A DNA stretch of 41,460 nt from positions 1 through 41,460 of the forward strand of contig JBFMFH010000023.1 in the NCBI GenBank assembly GCA_040752275.1, read 5' to 3'. The notes beneath the pieces were generated by a model. The model made no database searches. It was not told where the DNA came from and worked only from the letters and a program-made list of their open reading frames with translations. The stretch is from JBFMFH01 sp040752275. Lineage in GTDB: Bacteria; Acidobacteriota; Vicinamibacteria; Vicinamibacterales; JAKQTR01. Both the position numbers and the translations under genes were made by a program. Shown in pieces: positions 25,731-33,449 of the stretch (position 1 is its first letter; each line of letters starts with the position of its first letter).

Positions 25731-26554
25731 GTCCGCTCCGATCGCCCCTTGTCCAGGCCCGAACCGAGGGCGCTGTACTCCGGTTGCACGTTGACGACGC
25801 CGTACTGGCGGTCCACGTCCTCGCGGCGCGCCGCCATCATCCACAGGAAGTTGATCTGACTTCCGGGCGCCGCGACGTTCGGGTGGTAGCCCTCTGGCAT
25901 CAGCACAACGTCGCCCTCGCGTACAACCGCGGCGAGCTCAGGCTCTTGAGGGTTGGTGTAGACAAGCTGCACGCCGAAGGCCGGCGCGGGCATGTCGATG
26001 TAGAGGTAGGCCTCCTCGAGCATCGCGGCGTGCTCGTGTGGCGGCCAGGACGTCCAGTTGCCGGGCTTGCTGAACGTCACGCCAGCCATGATTCGGCCCG
26101 CCTGGACGTTCTTGCCGATGAGGACGTTCAGCTCGCGCTTGGCCGACTCGCCACCGGTCTCGAAGTGCAGACCCGGGTTGGTCTTCACGTCGCTGAAGCG
26201 CACGACCTGCACAGGGTGTCGTGCCTCGACCGGGGCGGCGATTTCGGCGAAGTCGCACCCGCCGGCTCCCGCGGTCACGATGACGGAGCTCTCCCGCGGC
26301 GCGTAGACCGTGTCGTACCGACCGAGTTCGTACGAGGTGCCGTCGATGGCCACGGTGCCGCCGCCGCGCAGGCAGATCAGGCCCGTCTCCCTGTTGGCGG
26401 TCCCGAACCGCATCGGCTCGCTCCCAGGGTCCAGGATGATGCGCCCGTAGTGGAGGAACCGCGTGGCCGTTGTTCCCGGCACGACGGCGAACGTCCGTCC
26501 CTTTCGGGCCGCGGTATTGCGGACGATGCAGGTGGATGGTGCGATGGAGTCCAA
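25727..26554 (-). CDS. kduI: KduI/IolB-family isomerase (probable 5-keto-4-deoxyuronate isomerase)
   Basis: A 275-residue bicupin. The C-terminal cupin has GNWTSWPPHEH, EEAYLY and EGYHPNVAAPG, which resemble 5-deoxyglucuronate isomerase (IolB) more than E. coli KduI. The two belong to one superfamily with the same metal-dependent ketol-isomerase chemistry. Because the neighbours are kdgF, kduD, kdgK and eda, and no inositol genes are present, I assign the KduI role: 4-deoxy-L-threo-5-hexosulose uronate to 2,5-diketo-3-deoxygluconate. The start is TTG (26554) behind a strong GAGGAGG. It follows the ROK regulator by 25 nt and overlaps kdgF by 4 bp. Confidence 0.83.
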   Translation of the reverse strand: MDSIAPSTCIVRNTAARKGRTFAVVPGTTATRFLHYGRIILDPGSEPMRFGTANRETGLICLRGGGTVAIDGTSYELGRYDTVYAPRESSVIVTAGAGGCDFAEIAAPVEARHPVQVVRFSDVKTNPGLHFETGGESAKRELNVLIGKNVQAGRIMAGVTFSKPGNWTSWPPHEHAAMLEEAYLYIDMPAPAFGVQLVYTNPQEPELAAVVREGDVVLMPEGYHPNVAAPGSQINFLWMMAARREDVDRQYGVVNVQPEYSALGSGLDKGRSERT

Positions 26555-26579
26555 CGTCGTTCCTCCTCGGCGCCGGCGT

Positions 26580-27803
26580 TCAGGCCACCACGGGCGCGGC
26601 GAACGCTGGCGCGGTCACGAGCGCGGCTGCGCCCTGCAGCCGCGGATGTTCGGTGGCCGCCACCGGACGGATCTCGGTCGCGCCGGCGGCGGGCGTGAGC
26701 GCCCGCTCGGCCAGGGCCGCACGCACGGCGCCCTCGATGAGATCCCAGGCGAGGGTGATCTCGCCGCCGACATAGACGCACGCCGGGTCGAGGGCGTTGA
26801 TGACCGATGCCAGCCCCAGCCCGAGGTACCGGGCCGTGGCCTCGATGGCCGCGATCGCCTTGGCGTCGCCGCCGCGCGCGCGGGCGATCAGATCCCCGAC
26901 CGTGAAGTGCCGGTGCCCGGCATCCTGCGGGCCGGTGTGGGCCGGGCGCCCGAAGTACCGGGCGAGCGTGGCGCGATTCGAGATGTACGCTTCCCAGCAG
27001 CCGTTGGACCCACACGAGCAGCGCGGGCCCTCGAGGGAGAGCGCGACGTGGCCGAACTCGCCGGCGATGTTGTGACGACCCCGCAGGACCTCGCCGTTCA
27101 TGATCACGCCGACGCCGACGCCGTCCGAGACGCTGACAAACACGAGGTCGCCGTGACTGGGAACCGGGGCTCCCCCGCCCAGGGCCCACATTTGGGCCAG
27201 GGCGCAGGCGCGCCCGGAGTTCTCGATCTGCACGCGAAGTCCGGTGGCGGCCGCCAGCGGCTCGCGCAGATCCACGTTGCGCCAGCCGAGCGTCGGCGCG
27301 TGCAGGACGCGCATGGTCGCGTGCTCGACCATTCCCGGGACCACCACGCCGATGCCTTCGCAGGTGCCCGCCTCGGGATGCTCGGCCAGCAGGCGGCCGA
27401 TACGCGCCGCCAGCACCTGGACGAGCGCCTTCGGATCGCGATCGGTCGGGAACGAGATCACGCCCGTGAGCGGCTTGCCGAGGAGGTCGGCGAGCATGAG
27501 GAACGTCTCGCTGGCCCGGATGTCTGCGGCCACGACCGTCCGCCGGCGCGCGTCGATGTAGAGAAACGTGGGCTTCCGGCCCCGCACGGTCTCGCCGGTG
27601 GCGCCCTCGAACACCAGTTTCTCGGCGATGAGGCCATTGACGATGAGCGTGACCGTGCCGCGGCTGACGGCCATGAGGCGGGCCAGGTCGGCGCGCGAGA
27701 TGGGCTGGTGGGAGCGAATGAGATTGAGCACGATCTGGCGGTTGATCTCGCGACTCGTGCCACGCTTGGCGACGGCGAAGCGGGACGGGTTGATCCGGCG
27801 CAT
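26580..27803 (-). CDS. ROK-family transcriptional repressor
   Basis: 407 residues. An N-terminal winged helix-turn-helix (about 18-75: REINRQIVLNLIRSHQPISRADLARLMAVSRGTVT) is joined to a ROK sugar-kinase-like domain. The zinc motif CSCGSNGCWE and the GEFGHVALS segment (with the His ligand) are intact. The sugar-binding ENSGRACALAQ is seen near residue 196. NagC/Mlc/XylR-type regulators of this family bind DNA until a sugar or its derivative releases them. Being the first gene of the uronate operon, it very likely represses it and itself, with a uronate intermediate as inducer. ATG at 27803, with GAGG 9 nt upstream. Confidence 0.91.
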   Translation of the reverse strand: MRRINPSRFAVAKRGTSREINRQIVLNLIRSHQPISRADLARLMAVSRGTVTLIVNGLIAEKLVFEGATGETVRGRKPTFLYIDARRRTVVAADIRASETFLMLADLLGKPLTGVISFPTDRDPKALVQVLAARIGRLLAEHPEAGTCEGIGVVVPGMVEHATMRVLHAPTLGWRNVDLREPLAAATGLRVQIENSGRACALAQMWALGGGAPVPSHGDLVFVSVSDGVGVGVIMNGEVLRGRHNIAGEFGHVALSLEGPRCSCGSNGCWEAYISNRATLARYFGRPAHTGPQDAGHRHFTVGDLIARARGGDAKAIAAIEATARYLGLGLASVINALDPACVYVGGEITLAWDLIEGAVRAALAERALTPAAGATEIRPVAATEHPRLQGAAALVTAPAFAAPVVA

Positions 27804-27815
27804 TTGTTACATCCT

Positions 27816-27909
27816 CAAACTAATAACGCAATAAACGCCCAGACTTTGTCGCCATGTTGAGAACGAGACGCACCGATGGGGGCTGTTTGTTTGACTTCGG
27901 GACAAACTA
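27816..27909 (-). promoter_or_regulatory. Candidate ROK operators: two CAAACTA boxes and a GTTTGT/ACAAAC inverted repeat
   Basis: CAAACTA occurs at 27816-27822 (just before the ROK start codon) and again at 27903-27909. The second copy belongs to the inverted repeat GTTTGT (27885-27890) / ACAAAC (27902-27907), which covers the -10 edge and the predicted transcription start. This is where an autoregulatory repressor would bind. Inference from position and repetition. Confidence 0.4.
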
Positions 27910-27934
27910 TACCCAGACACGCCCGCGGCGTCAA
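27906..27934 (-). promoter_or_regulatory. Sigma70-type promoter of the ROK/uronate operon
   Basis: Minus strand: -35 TTGACG (27929-27934), 17-nt spacer, -10 TATAGT (27906-27911). Each hexamer matches the consensus at 5 of 6 positions. The start would be near 27899, giving a leader of about 95 nt before the ROK ATG. Confidence 0.7.
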
Positions 27935-27955
27935 GTGCCACCCATAATCAGCCGC

Positions 27956-27982
27956 CAGGAGGCGGGATGCCCCCGCCTCCTG
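27956..27982. terminator. GC-rich perfect hairpin
   Basis: CAGGAGGCGGG (27956-27966) and CCCGCCTCCTG (27972-27982) form an 11-bp perfect stem with a 5-nt loop. It lies between the end of the M14 peptidase gene (237 nt away) and the ROK promoter, on the way of leftward transcription. No U tract follows, so it may be a factor-dependent terminator or insulating structure. Confidence 0.4.
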
Positions 27983-28218
27983 CCGCCCAGCGCGCCAGTC
28001 CGGACCGGAGATTGTTGCGAGTCAGGACAAACCGAATGCCTCAGGCGAGCCCCCGGGCGTCGGGGCACCTCCCACCCGAGGTACGCCCGAAAGCTTCCTG
28101 CCTGTTGGCGCCACGCCGTGAGGTACTCATGGCCGCGTGGGGCTCCAAGCGGGCGGGTCGTCGGTGAACTGACCGTCCCTCACGCAGGACATGATCCGCC
28201 CATGCCCGGCGTGCTCGC

Positions 28219-29910
28219 CTACCACACTTGGTAGTAGCGCGTCCGGTTGTACTGGTTGAAGGGCACGACCTCGAGCGTCGCCAGCGGCTGCTCCCTTACC
28301 ACCCGCATCATCGGCACGCGCTGGCGGCGGGCCTGCGCCGCCGTGAGCGCCGCGGCCTGTGGCGCTCCGCCGGTCGACGAGACGCCGGGCACGCGAATCA
28401 GGTGATCCGCAAAACCCCACGTGATGAGGTTGTCGTCGGTCTCGGGCTCCATCAAGTACGCGATCAAGTTGCCCCGCGACTGCGCAGCCGAGATCCAGTA
28501 CGAGCCAGCCGGGACCTCCACAATCTCGGTGGCCTTCTCGGCGACGACGGCCTTCAGATCGTGACCCTGGAAGTACTCCCTCCGCTGGACGCCGGTGGCG
28601 TAGTAGACCTCGAGCTCGATCTTCTCCGGCCTCGCGAAGCGGTGGACGACAATGCCGTGGTCGAGGAGCAGAGGCAGCACCTTGGCCATCGACGGCGGGA
28701 GCACGTAGCCCAGCGGGCGCGGCGTCGTCTTGGTCGGCTCGTACTTCAGAAAGACGTCGCGCACGTCCGTCTTGTACCCGAGCGGCGCCTCCTTGTCGGG
28801 CACCCACACCTGTTCTCTTCCGCGGGAGACGAGCTTGTACTCGAGTACGACCCGGTCGTCGGCATTGAAGGTGGCGCCGTTCCGAATGGCGCGCATCCGG
28901 GACGCGGTTGTCAGCGCGCGGATGTCCTGGCGCCTTTCGGCCGCGACGCGGATGATGGTGCTCTGCGCGATGTACTGCCCGCGAACCTGGTGGAAGTAGC
29001 GCTCGTCCTGGGGCACTTCTTCGAGCTTCGTCCCGTTGGCACGCAACCGGCGCGTGTTTCCCGGCGTTTCGAGCAGGATGCCAATGATGTTGACGAGTCC
29101 TGTGTAGACGTGGTGCTTGCGCGCCTCGACCGAGGTCGAGCCCCAGCCGGGCACGCCGTCGAAGTCGCGGGCCCCGGAGTAGTCGAAGCCGTCGTAGTCC
29201 TCGGCGCGCAGCGCCTGGCGGATGCGCGGGAAAATGTGTGCGTAGGGGAAGGCGCGCAGCTCGGCGTCGGCGGATGGATTCAGCGTACCCTGCCAGGTGA
29301 TGGTGTAGGGCACGGACCCGCCATGGTGAGAATCGATGTGTATATCGGGTGTCCACTCGTTGAGCACCTGGGCGACGAGCGCCTGGACCTCCTGCGATTC
29401 GAGCTTCACGTAGTCGCGGTTCAGGTCGAAGCCCTCCTCGTTCGTCCGGCGCCGCACTTCCCCACCGTCCGGGTTCAGGAGTGGAACGATCAGCACGATG
29501 ACATCGTCCAGGAGCGGTCTGAGACTCCCGGCCACGAGGTCGCGGGCGACAAGTTGTGCGGCCTCCTTGCCGGCCGTCTCGCCGCCGTGGACCGAGTTCG
29601 CAATCAGGACGATGGTCTTGCCGGAGCGGATCGCGTCCTGGGGCGTGACGATCCCGTCTTTCGAGACCACGACCAGGGTCAACTCGCGGTCGAGGAGCGT
29701 CGACGTCAACGGGCGGACGCTGACCTCCGGCCTCAGCCGGGCCAGCTCGTACCAGAACTCCATGAGGGGCCTGAAGGGCGTCGGGCCGGCCTTGAAGTCG
29801 TTCTGCTCTTGGAACGTCCGTGGCAGCTCCTGCGCGAAGACGGGAGCCACGACGAGGGCCATCGCAATCAGTAGGAGAAGACCCAGGACGTGTCGGTCGT
29901 TGCGTGTCAT
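28219..29910 (-). CDS. Secreted M14-family zinc carboxypeptidase
   Basis: 563 residues with a signal peptide (about 1-27, ending VFAQ). The zinc ligands are placed in HGGE (His108, Glu111) and in DSHHGG (His195/196), the substrate-carboxylate binding pair in FDLNRDY (Asn164-Arg165) and the general base in LLETPGN (Glu281). After about residue 320 there is a long extra beta-rich region, common in the acidobacterial and bacteroidete secreted M14 proteins. It probably trims peptides or cell-wall stem peptides outside the cell. GGAGGG precedes the ATG. The gene is divergent from the amidohydrolase, and nothing links it to the pectin cluster. Confidence 0.87.
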   Translation of the reverse strand: MTRNDRHVLGLLLLIAMALVVAPVFAQELPRTFQEQNDFKAGPTPFRPLMEFWYELARLRPEVSVRPLTSTLLDRELTLVVVSKDGIVTPQDAIRSGKTIVLIANSVHGGETAGKEAAQLVARDLVAGSLRPLLDDVIVLIVPLLNPDGGEVRRRTNEEGFDLNRDYVKLESQEVQALVAQVLNEWTPDIHIDSHHGGSVPYTITWQGTLNPSADAELRAFPYAHIFPRIRQALRAEDYDGFDYSGARDFDGVPGWGSTSVEARKHHVYTGLVNIIGILLETPGNTRRLRANGTKLEEVPQDERYFHQVRGQYIAQSTIIRVAAERRQDIRALTTASRMRAIRNGATFNADDRVVLEYKLVSRGREQVWVPDKEAPLGYKTDVRDVFLKYEPTKTTPRPLGYVLPPSMAKVLPLLLDHGIVVHRFARPEKIELEVYYATGVQRREYFQGHDLKAVVAEKATEIVEVPAGSYWISAAQSRGNLIAYLMEPETDDNLITWGFADHLIRVPGVSSTGGAPQAAALTAAQARRQRVPMMRVVREQPLATLEVVPFNQYNRTRYYQVW

Positions 29911-29978
29911 GGTATGCCCTCCGGCAGGGGGCCGGGACGATTCGCGGACGGTGACTCCGGAAGATGGTAGATCAGGAC

Positions 29979-30027
29979 AGGCGACAGGCGACAGGCGGCA
30001 GGCGACAGGCGGCAGGCGTCAGGCGTG
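29979..30027. repeat. Seven tandem copies of a 7-bp unit (AGGCGNC-type)
   Basis: Read on the plus strand the units are AGGCGAC twice, AGGCGGC, AGGCGAC, AGGCGGC, AGGCGTC and AGGCGTG, without gaps (49 bp). They lie in the divergent intergenic region between the M14 peptidase and amidohydrolase genes. A 7-bp period is not a codon multiple, so this is not coding. Confidence 0.9.
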
Positions 30028-30155
30028 TTCCGGCCCGTTCTTCTTCGCGTATACTGGCTCAGATCTCCTCCTCAATTGGGACGTTTGGTGTGCGGCCCCA
30101 GAGTCGCCGCACGGCGCGACGAGGCGGCGGCAGAGCTGGCAAGGGAGCGGAACCA

Positions 30156-31442
30156 TTGCGTTTCTCAACGAGCACGTGCGGGAGGAACGACCTCGGGTGT
30201 TCACGATTGGCGGTGGCAACGCTCGCCTCGATCGCGCTGGTCGCCGGGACCCCGCTCATCGTTGCGCAAAGCGCTCAGCCGCGGGGGCCTCAGGGCGGCA
30301 GAGGCGGGCGTGGCGGTCCCGGCGGCCGGCCTGCCGTGCAGATCCAGCCGGGCGAGCCGTGTCCGCCAGGAACCACCGAGGTCCGCCCGGGCCGGTGCTC
30401 GGCGCCCGAGTTCCCGCCGCCCAGCATTCTCGATTACCGGCCGCGCTCGACCCTCGTCACCTCTGAGCATCCGGTGCCAAAGGCCAGGTTCCCGGTCATC
30501 GATAGCCACAACCACACGACCGTCAACGCGAACAACATCGAGCAGCTCGTCGCCGAAATGGACCAGTTGAACCTGCGTGTGCTGGTCAACCTCAGCGGAG
30601 GAAGCGATCCGGCCCAGGTGAAGCAGAAGGTCGATTTCATCCGGTCCAGCAAGTACCCGAACCGCTTCCGCGTGTTCGCCAACGTGCGGTGGAGCGGCGC
30701 CGGCGGGCCGGGTTGGGCCGAGAAAGCGGTCGCCGATCTCGAGGCGTCCGTCAAGAACGGGGCGATCGGCCTGAAGATCGCCAAGGACCTGGGGATGTAC
30801 GCGCGCAAGGCCGACGGATCGCGCCTGAAGGTCGACGACCCGGTCCTCAAGCCGATCTGGGATCTCTGCGCCCGGCTCAACGTGCCCGTGATCATCCACA
30901 CGGCCGAGCCGCAGGAGTTCTTCTCGCCCTTCGACTACCAGAACGAGCGCTGGCTCGAGTTGGCGCTGTTCGCCGAACGCCGGCACTTCATGGACGGCGA
31001 GCCCTCATTCGAGGAACTGGTCGGCGAGCGCGACCGGATGTACGCGGCCAACCCGAAGACGCGGTACATCGGCGCCCATTTCAACTGGTACGGCAACAAC
31101 CTGGTGCGCGCGACGAAACAGCTCGACGCGCTGCCGAACCTCGTGCTCGAGGTCGGCGCCGTGCTCTACGACTTCGGGCGGCAGCCGCGCGCCGCCCGCG
31201 AGTTCTTCATCACGTACCAGGACCGCATGCTCTTCGGGAAGGACTCGTACCAGTTCAGCGAGTTTCCGTACTACTGGCGGGTCTTCGAGACGGCCGACGA
31301 GTACTTCGACTACTATCGCGACTACCACGCGTTCTGGAAGCTCTACGGCATGGACCTCCCCGACGAGGTCCTCAAGAAGCTGTACTACAAGAACGCCCTG
31401 CGCGTGACGCCGGGCCTTCCCCAGGCCGGCTGGCCGCGGTAA
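30156..31442 (+). CDS. Secreted amidohydrolase (Amidohydrolase_2 family)
   Basis: 428 residues from the TTG at 30156, which has AAGGGAG 8 nt upstream and produces a proper signal peptide (LAVATLASIALVAG..VAQ). Earlier in-frame starts would translate the heptamer repeat and are unlikely. A low-complexity linker rich in Gly, Arg and Pro and a short Cys-containing segment (CPPGTTEVRPGRCSAP) precede a TIM-barrel metal-dependent hydrolase domain. Its elements are VIDSHNHTTVN (metal site, HxH variant), VPVIIHTAEP, YIGAHFNW and MLFGKDSY, the barrel-strand ends where metal ligands usually sit. The family contains decarboxylases and hydrolases of small carbonyl or lactone compounds. The substrate cannot be told from sequence. 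A weak -10-like TATACT lies at 30050. Confidence 0.82.
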   Translation: MRFSTSTCGRNDLGCSRLAVATLASIALVAGTPLIVAQSAQPRGPQGGRGGRGGPGGRPAVQIQPGEPCPPGTTEVRPGRCSAPEFPPPSILDYRPRSTLVTSEHPVPKARFPVIDSHNHTTVNANNIEQLVAEMDQLNLRVLVNLSGGSDPAQVKQKVDFIRSSKYPNRFRVFANVRWSGAGGPGWAEKAVADLEASVKNGAIGLKIAKDLGMYARKADGSRLKVDDPVLKPIWDLCARLNVPVIIHTAEPQEFFSPFDYQNERWLELALFAERRHFMDGEPSFEELVGERDRMYAANPKTRYIGAHFNWYGNNLVRATKQLDALPNLVLEVGAVLYDFGRQPRAAREFFITYQDRMLFGKDSYQFSEFPYYWRVFETADEYFDYYRDYHAFWKLYGMDLPDEVLKKLYYKNALRVTPGLPQAGWPR

Positions 31443-31510
31443 GCGGTTCGATTCGCAATTACGGCCTCGTATGACATGCGCGATCGATGGCCGCAGGTGC
31501 TCCCTCACCA

Positions 31511-31563
31511 CTTAGTCCTGAGGGCGCAAATACGTCGCCATACTTGCGCATCGAAGGACTAAG
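31511..31563. repeat. REP-like palindrome / bidirectional terminator candidate
   Basis: Perfect outer arms CTTAGTCCT (31511-31519) and AGGACTAAG (31555-31563), plus perfect inner arms GCGCAA (31524-31529) and TTGCGC (31544-31549). The element sits between convergent genes. It has no U tract and resembles repetitive extragenic palindromes more than a simple terminator. Only one copy is seen in this window. Confidence 0.55.
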
Positions 31564-31580
31564 GCGGCGGTAGCGCGGTG

Positions 31581-32264
31581 CTACTTCTTCTTCTCCACGC
31601 GGGGTGGACTCTTGATCACAACGGTCGTGACGCCAATCCTGACGCCGTGCTCGCCGGTCCTGCTTGCTCGGAACGTCATGAACGTCTTCCCACCTCCTAC
31701 CTGGTCCAGGAGGAGCTTGAGCGCGGACTGCAACGTGTGGTGGCTGAGGTCCGCGGTGACGGTCCGCGACTTGAGAACATCACTGTCAATGGTGATCGTG
31801 ACGCCAAGGGCCTCACTGAGCCGCACGCAGACTTCACTGAGTGGCGCGTTGGTGAACACAAGTCCGGCCGGGATGTCTTTCCTCAGCGCGATCTGCACGC
31901 GCGCGATGGGCTCGCGGATCTCCTCGTAGGTGATCGTTCGTCTTCCCGCCACGACATCGGTCGTGGCCGGCATCACCGACAGCGCGCCCTTCTGAACGCT
32001 CCACCGGCACCCGATGCTGTCACACATCGCGTCCAGTGCCGTCCGGGCCTTGACGTTGCGGACGAGGATGTCGATGGGGGCGGTCACGGCGCGATCGACG
32101 GTGACTTTCAGTCCCATCGCCTCCGCGAGCGTGTTGAACGCGGATGTCGGCTCGACGGCCTTCAGGTCCAGCGTCACGCGCTTCGAGAGCGCGTCTTGCG
32201 CCAGGACCGGGACGAGCAGCCCCACGACGAGCGCGGCGGCGGCGACGGTGCGGATGCAAATCAT
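31581..32264 (-). CDS. Secreted protein with two STN (secretin/TonB short N-terminal) domains
   Basis: 227 residues with a signal peptide (about 1-20, ending PVLAQ). Two similar modules follow. Residues about 26-95 (VTLDLKAVEPTSAFNTLAEAMGLKVTVD) and about 118-195 (ALRKDIPAGLVFTNAPLSEVCVRLSEALGVTITID) both show the STN pattern of a strand, a helix and a strand. STN domains normally form the periplasmic start of secretins or signalling TonB receptors, but here no secretin or barrel follows, so the protein is a free periplasmic double-STN protein. The ATG overlaps the anti-sigma stop (ATGA) and has AAGGAG 8 nt upstream. It is likely the downstream target or the signal input of the sigma/anti-sigma pair. 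Confidence 0.75.
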   Translation of the reverse strand: MICIRTVAAAALVVGLLVPVLAQDALSKRVTLDLKAVEPTSAFNTLAEAMGLKVTVDRAVTAPIDILVRNVKARTALDAMCDSIGCRWSVQKGALSVMPATTDVVAGRRTITYEEIREPIARVQIALRKDIPAGLVFTNAPLSEVCVRLSEALGVTITIDSDVLKSRTVTADLSHHTLQSALKLLLDQVGGGKTFMTFRASRTGEHGVRIGVTTVVIKSPPRVEKKK

Positions 32265-32710
32265 CGGACTTCTCCTTCGACCAGGACGATGCCGTAGCCA
32301 TCCGGCGGGCGTTCGTCGCGGGCCTCGCCGCCCGTGATGGAGACGGATCCATCCGGCAGCGAAAGGACGAGCACGCCGTCCGTGAAGGAACCTGTCAGGG
32401 AAGGTGCGCCGACCGTCACGGTCGCCGCTTCCGGCAACGTGACCGGGCGCCACGGCTGGAGCGCGAGCGATGCGGCCAGGATGACGACCGCAGCCGCGGC
32501 CACCACGCCGACCCACCGGAGCCCTGTCCTGCGCCGCGCCGGCGACAGGTGTTCGACTTCGGTCCCAGGCGGGCTCCCGGCGTCCGCAGCCAGCGCTGCA
32601 CGCGCCACGCGGGCGGCTGCGCCGGTTTCGGGCTCGAACGCGGCGCGGATCCGCGCGTCCACGTCAGCGCGCAGATCGTGCGGCGGTCTCGGTGTGCAGT
32701 CGTCGGGCAT
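32261..32710 (-). CDS. Putative membrane anti-sigma factor
   Basis: 149 residues: a charged cytoplasmic N-terminal part (about 1-65), one membrane helix (VGVVAAAAVVILAASLAL, about 70-88) and a periplasmic part of about 60 residues. This N-in, single-TM layout and its position between an ECF sigma gene and an exported protein argue for an anti-sigma factor. No zinc-binding HxxxCxxC motif is seen, so it is not of the ZAS type. ATG at 32710 with GAGG 6 nt upstream; the start lies 47 nt inside the sigma gene. Function is inferred mainly from context. Confidence 0.65.
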   Translation of the reverse strand: MPDDCTPRPPHDLRADVDARIRAAFEPETGAAARVARAALAADAGSPPGTEVEHLSPARRRTGLRWVGVVAAAAVVILAASLALQPWRPVTLPEAATVTVGAPSLTGSFTDGVLVLSLPDGSVSITGGEARDERPPDGYGIVLVEGEVR

Positions 32711-33218
32711 GTTCATCCTCGAGCAAGGCGGAGAGCCGGGCGCGCGCGCGCGACACCCGCATCTTGACGGCGGAGACTGATACCCCCAGCGCGCGGGCGG
32801 CATCGCTCATCGTCACTCCTCCCGCGGCCACCATCAGGATGGCCTCGCGGTCCCGCCGTCCGAGGCGTACGAGCGCCGCGCGGAGGCGCGCGCGCTCTTC
32901 CCCCGCGACGGCCGCGGCCTCCGGCGTCGGCCCCGCGTCCCGGGCTCCGCTCAGGGCCTCGAGCGGGGCCCACAGACGCCGGCGCCAGGCAGCCCGGCCG
33001 GCCCTCCGGCGGGCCACGGCGAAGACGAAGGCCTCCGCGCTCTCCGGTGCCCCGCCGTCGCGGCAGTGCCGCACCAGCGCGGTCAGACTCTCCTGGGCCA
33101 CGTCTTCGGCCAGACTGGCGTCGCCGAGGCGCGCCGCCGCGTAGCGGAGCACCCGTGGCGCCAGCTCGGCCACCTTCCCTTCCAGGTCCACGATCGAAGA
33201 AGAACCCCAAGGGGCCAT
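32664..33218 (-). CDS. ECF-type RNA polymerase sigma factor
   Basis: 184 residues. Region 2 is seen in YAAARLGDASLAEDVAQESLTALVRH (about 25-50) and region 4 in VTMSDAARALGVSVSAVKMRVSRARARL (about 137-164), with the helix-turn-helix ending typical of ECF factors. The linker is short, as in this group. The ATG at 33218 has no good ribosome-binding site. Two upstream starts in the same frame (33344 and 33443) would add up to 75 residues of non-sigma-like sequence. It overlaps the next gene and is probably released when the membrane protein senses an envelope signal. The signal is unknown. Confidence 0.88.
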   Translation of the reverse strand: MAPWGSSSIVDLEGKVAELAPRVLRYAAARLGDASLAEDVAQESLTALVRHCRDGGAPESAEAFVFAVARRRAGRAAWRRRLWAPLEALSGARDAGPTPEAAAVAGEERARLRAALVRLGRRDREAILMVAAGGVTMSDAARALGVSVSAVKMRVSRARARLSALLEDEHARRLHTETAARSAR

Positions 33219-33449
33219 TCGGTCACAGTCTGCGCGCCGGGAGTCGTCGCAACCGGTGTGTACCGTGTTCGCGTCGGCTTGCACGGCGGCGTCATCCGCC
33301 GCGCGATCGTGCCGGTACGTGACTTCAAGACAGGGCTCTCTCATGGTCCTGCCTGATCCAGAAGATACGCTGTGATCACCGCAAGGAGCTGCCGGAGTTC
33401 GTCTGGCGACGGCGGTGCAGCCCTGCCATCCCCCTATCCCCACCGACGC

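Larger units (their letters stand above)
27804..28218. other. 415-bp intergenic region upstream of the pectin operon
   Basis: Holds the ROK-operon promoter, two CAAACTA repeats and an inverted repeat (listed separately), and a GC hairpin at 27956-27982. I see no gene or recognisable RNA in the remaining part (27984-28218). Confidence 0.6.

Noticed and set aside
28228..29874. 548-codon plus-strand frame opposite the M14 peptidase
   Set aside because: It is antisense to intact zinc-peptidase motifs and has no recognisable content.
29964..30155. N-terminal extension of the amidohydrolase
   Set aside because: It would translate the heptamer repeat and an Arg-rich stretch, and put a signal peptide in the middle; the TTG at 30156 has a ribosome-binding site.
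31446..31500. Possible tRNA or RNA gene in the gap after the amidohydrolase
   Set aside because: No cloverleaf or conserved T-loop can be found; only the REP-like palindrome stands out.
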